This document shows, piece after piece, positions 50,541 through 53,048 of a DNA stretch of 53,048 nt. The translations under genes were made by a program, and so were the position numbers. The notes below the pieces were generated by a model that searched no databases, was not told the DNA's origin, and was given only the letters and a program-made list of their open reading frames with translations. Source of the DNA: Bacillota bacterium (GTDB lineage Bacteria > Bacillota > Clostridia > Acetivibrionales > DSM-1351). Position 1 is the stretch's first letter, and each line of letters opens with the position of its first letter. The stretch lies in contig JAEZUC010000162.1 in NCBI GenBank assembly GCA_023443515.1, positions 1 to 53,048 on the forward strand, given 5' to 3'.

Positions 50541-51785
50541 ATGACGGAAAAAAGGAAAGTATTTCTAGCACCACAGTATTTCAGAAAATTCAAATGTATC
50601 GGCTCTGAGTGTGAGGATTCCTGCTGTAAAGGTTGGAGGGTTAATATCGATAAGGAAACCTACAAAAAATATAGAAGCGTTCAAAATAATGAATTAAGGC
50701 CTCTATTAGATAAGTATGTAACCCGAGAAAGAAAAAATGGTGGCGATCATTTAAACTATGCAAAGATAAAAATGACTGATGGAGAAGCTATATGTCCTTT
50801 TCTCAACGATAAAAAGCTATGCAGGATACAACTGGAATATGGAGAAGGCTATCTTTCAAAAGTTTGTACAATTTACCCCAGGTCTGGAAATAAAGTGGAC
50901 AACACAATTGAGATGGTTACCTCTCTTTCCTGCCCGGCGGCAGCAAGATTGGCCCTTTTGAATCCTGAAATCATGGAATTTGACGAGTATGAGGATATAC
51001 CAAACCCTAATTTAATAGGATTTGGTGCATTCAACACACAGGATAAACAGTTTGTAAATCGGCCTCAGAGATATTTTTGGGATTTAAGGATATTAATAAT
51101 AGATATTTTACAAAACAGAAACTATGTATTATGGGAACGGCTCATTATTTTAGGACTTTTCATGGAAAAACTTAGTAAATGTGTAGACGAGAACAAGGTA
51201 AGTGACATCCCAGATATAATACAATCCTATAATAAGATGATAGAAGAAGGTACATTTAAAGGAATTCTTGATTCTATACCGGCTGATTGTACAGTACAAT
51301 TCCAGCTTATTAAAGATATTATTGATATCCGTGTGAACAGGGGCGTATTTAATAAAAGATATATGGAATGTTATGAACAATTTTTAAAAGGCATTAATTA
51401 TTCTGAAAAAACATCTAAGGAAGAAATTATAAATAACTACCAAAAGACGTTTAAAGAATATTACAAACCCTATATGGACAACCATGAATATATACTGGAA
51501 AATTATCTTGTTAATTATGTATTTGCAAGATTATTTCCGTTTACCGACGGTTCAATTTTTGACGCATATGTAATGTTGGTATTACACTATGCAATTATAA
51601 AGGTTCATCTGATTGGGATGGCGGGGCATAATAAGGGACTTAACGAAGAGATTGTAATAAGACTTATATCCACATTTACTAAAGTTGTTGATCATAATAC
51701 CGTTTTTCTTAATTCAATTTCTAAGCAGTTGAAGGAAAAAAATTATAATACTCTGGCATATATGACTATTATGATAAAAAATTGA
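50541..51785 (+). CDS. fliB: FliB family flagellin lysine-N-methylase
   Basis: The 414-residue protein begins MTEKRKVFLAPQYFRKFKCIGSECEDSCCKGW, with the clustered cysteines (C19, C24, C28, C29) of the FliB family. More follow in AICPFLNDKKLCRI, VCTIYPR and SLSCPAA, likely holding an Fe-S cluster. FliB methylates surface lysines of flagellin. The place right after the flagellin gene supports that target. The start is the ATG at 50541, with GGAGGT upstream. The ATG at 50529 is directly in front of that ribosome site and is rejected. The C-terminal half is helical and less conserved. Confidence 0.88.
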   Translation: MTEKRKVFLAPQYFRKFKCIGSECEDSCCKGWRVNIDKETYKKYRSVQNNELRPLLDKYVTRERKNGGDHLNYAKIKMTDGEAICPFLNDKKLCRIQLEYGEGYLSKVCTIYPRSGNKVDNTIEMVTSLSCPAAARLALLNPEIMEFDEYEDIPNPNLIGFGAFNTQDKQFVNRPQRYFWDLRILIIDILQNRNYVLWERLIILGLFMEKLSKCVDENKVSDIPDIIQSYNKMIEEGTFKGILDSIPADCTVQFQLIKDIIDIRVNRGVFNKRYMECYEQFLKGINYSEKTSKEEIINNYQKTFKEYYKPYMDNHEYILENYLVNYVFARLFPFTDGSIFDAYVMLVLHYAIIKVHLIGMAGHNKGLNEEIVIRLISTFTKVVDHNTVFLNSISKQLKEKNYNTLAYMTIMIKN

Positions 51786-51823
51786 TATTTGTATAGAAAT
51801 ATATAGCTACACCTAAAAAATGC

Positions 51824-51851
51824 TAAATACATGCTTGCTTTTTTCCGATAG
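51824..51851 (+). promoter_or_regulatory. Sigma-D (sigma-28) promoter of flaG-fliD
   Basis: TAAA (51824-51827), 16 bp, then TCCGATAG (51844-51851) matching the sigma-28 -10 box GCCGATAA at six of eight bases. The flaG start is about 30 nt downstream. Confidence 0.6.
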
Positions 51852-51881
51852 AATAAGCAGAAGAGTTTTGGAGGTGCAGGT

Positions 51882-52271
51882 ATGAAAATAGATGGAAATG
51901 AATTAATGGGTAATAGTATCAGTTCAAAAAGCGGTAATACAGATATTCAAAAGGTAATAAGTGCAATTAGCAAACCTGATAGGATGTTGACAACCACAAA
52001 GTCGATATCCCAATTAAATGATTATGATAAAGACAACATGCCTGTCTCTGAGAGAGTAGTTATCGAAGCGATACAAAAAGCAAACAAGGCGATTTCCGGT
52101 GGAAACAGACGGTTTGAATTTTCAATTCATGAAAAGACAAATGAGATAGTTGTAAAGGTGTTTGACACAGACACAAATGAACTGATTCGTGAGATACCTA
52201 ACGAAAAGGTTTTGGATATGGTAGCAAAAATGTGTGAGATGGCCGGTATATTAGTTGACGAAAGAAGGTAG
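51882..52271 (+). CDS. flaG: FlaG family protein
   Basis: The 129-residue protein has an N-terminal disordered part and the FlaG domain at about 55-125 (VIEAIQKANKAISGGNRRFEFSIHEKTNEIVVKVFDTDTNELIREIPNEKVLDMVAKMCEMAGILVDERR). FlaG affects filament length and usually sits next to fliD, as here, with a 4-nt gap. TTGGAGGTG precedes the ATG. Confidence 0.93.
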   Translation: MKIDGNELMGNSISSKSGNTDIQKVISAISKPDRMLTTTKSISQLNDYDKDNMPVSERVVIEAIQKANKAISGGNRRFEFSIHEKTNEIVVKVFDTDTNELIREIPNEKVLDMVAKMCEMAGILVDERR

Positions 52272-52275
52272 AGAA

Positions 52276-53048
52276 ATGAATTTTAACAGTTCAACAAGCG
52301 GAGTGCAAGGTACTACAAATTACTCAAGACTGACCGGAATGGTATCAGGTTTTGATACAGATGCTTTGGTAAAGGCAACACTTGCAAAGGATCAGGCGAG
52401 AATTGACAAGATAAAGCAAAGCAGAGAATTGAATATGTGGATGATTGATGCCTATAGAGATGTCACATCATCACTGCAGAGCTTTTATAATCAATTTTTT
52501 GACAGTGTTACTTCAACTACCAATTTGAAATTGGCCTCTACCTTCTCCAGTTATAGTGTAGCTATGGCTTCGGGCAGTTCTTCTGATGTTGTTAGTGTAA
52601 CTGCAGTAGGTGGTGCTAAAGCTGGGGTATATTCATTATCAAATATTGTTGCAGCAACCTATGCCCGTATATCATCCGGAACAAATGTAACTAGGACTGT
52701 TGAAACAGGAGTTATTTCTCAGGCAGATTTGGATTCAATAAAAAGTTCCAGCTACAATAATGTATTTAGAATAACCCTGAACGGTAAAACAGCAGATATA
52801 ACATTGGGTAATGACTCCGGTGAAATAACCAGTGTGGATGCTTTAGTTTCTCAACTTCAGAGTAAATTAAACAATGCCTTTGGAGCGGATGCTTCAGGTA
52901 ATGGTAAAATAAAAGTTGAAAATAACGGGGGAAGGCTTACATTTACTACCCTTAGAAACACGGATAATTTTTCAATAGGTACTGTCAATAATGAAGGAGC
53001 AGGAAAATTATTCAGCACAGTACCATCCGGTACTACTCCTTTTGAATT
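52276..53048 (+). CDS. fliD: Filament cap protein FliD, N-terminal part (3' end outside window)
   Basis: The frame is open from the ATG at 52276 to the end of the window, 257 residues so far. It starts MNFNSSTSGVQGTTNYSRLTGMVSGFDTDALVKATLAKDQ, the FliD N-terminal signature (SGFDT and a helix with KI followed by W). The next part (YSVAMASGSSSDVVSVTAVGGAKAGVYSLSNIVAAT) is the usual flagellin-hook-IN-like region. FliD caps the growing filament and folds flagellin subunits into place. It is read after flaG and probably shares its sigma-D promoter. Confidence 0.93.
   Translation, partial: MNFNSSTSGVQGTTNYSRLTGMVSGFDTDALVKATLAKDQARIDKIKQSRELNMWMIDAYRDVTSSLQSFYNQFFDSVTSTTNLKLASTFSSYSVAMASGSSSDVVSVTAVGGAKAGVYSLSNIVAATYARISSGTNVTRTVETGVISQADLDSIKSSSYNNVFRITLNGKTADITLGNDSGEITSVDALVSQLQSKLNNAFGADASGNGKIKVENNGGRLTFTTLRNTDNFSIGTVNNEGAGKLFSTVPSGTTPFE

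Noticed and set aside
1..53048. CRISPR array, prophage, transposon or toxin-antitoxin pair
   Set aside because: I found no regularly spaced repeats, no integrase, transposase or phage structural genes, and no recognisable toxin-antitoxin pair. Gene order is ordinary for a clostridial chromosome.

Overview
The window is a chromosomal segment of a low-GC, motile, Gram-positive anaerobe of the Clostridia. Support comes from AT-rich intergenic DNA with strong AGGAGG ribosome sites and GTG/TTG starts, a clostridial SLH surface protein, a SAM-I riboswitch, DnaD/DnaI-type primosome proteins, and a flagellar locus in the flgM-flgN-flgK-flgL-fliW-csrA-hag order. The gene content resembles the Ruminiclostridium/Clostridium cellulolyticum group, but that placement is inference from memory. 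I see no insertion sequence, prophage, CRISPR array or rRNA gene; there is one tRNA-Arg.

Layout. 1-2,969: end of a SAM-dependent methyltransferase, a tiny membrane protein, an SLH/BsuPI surface protein and a CPBP membrane protease. 2,970-4,999 (minus): a DnaI-like helicase loader and a DnaD-like protein. 5,201: ferritin. 5,796-11,894 (minus): a complete oligopeptide importer, promoter-oppB-oppC-oppD-oppF-oppA. 12,245 (minus): a chemoreceptor. 14,293: tRNA-Arg(ACG). 14,587-19,842: diacylglycerol kinase family protein, SbcD, SbcC. 19,886-23,744 (minus): glycogen branching enzyme, a lone sugar-binding lipoprotein, and a DUF2325 protein behind a perfect Fur box. 23,967-25,081: rpsF-ssb-rpsR. 25,180-27,753: small conserved genes and pheA. 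27,769-35,742: a dense housekeeping run gdpP-rplI-dnaB-tilS-hpt-ftsH. 35,831-41,472: a FlK-like thioesterase, SAM riboswitch-metK, a small membrane protein, recD2 and comF. 41,524-53,048: flagellar genes.

The flagellar block is the most informative part. A sigma-D type promoter precedes flgM. Then come flgN, two different flgK genes in tandem, flgL, a DUF6470 (YviE-like) gene, fliW, csrA, flagellin, the flagellin lysine methylase fliB, flaG and the start of fliD. The first FlgK carries an insert of about 200 residues that looks like a von Willebrand A fold. This would put an adhesin-type domain at the hook-filament junction, and it is the best candidate here for something not well described. 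The flagellin leader has a hairpin with GGA in a hexaloop and a second GGA over the ribosome site, as expected for the FliW-CsrA-flagellin switch encoded just upstream.

Other notable points are comF, which seems to start at ATT; a 20-bp perfect palindrome over the chemoreceptor promoter; shared CCGCTAA leader motifs before rpsF and rpsR; and several starts that differ from the longest open frame. All assignments rest on reading motifs; no database search was run.
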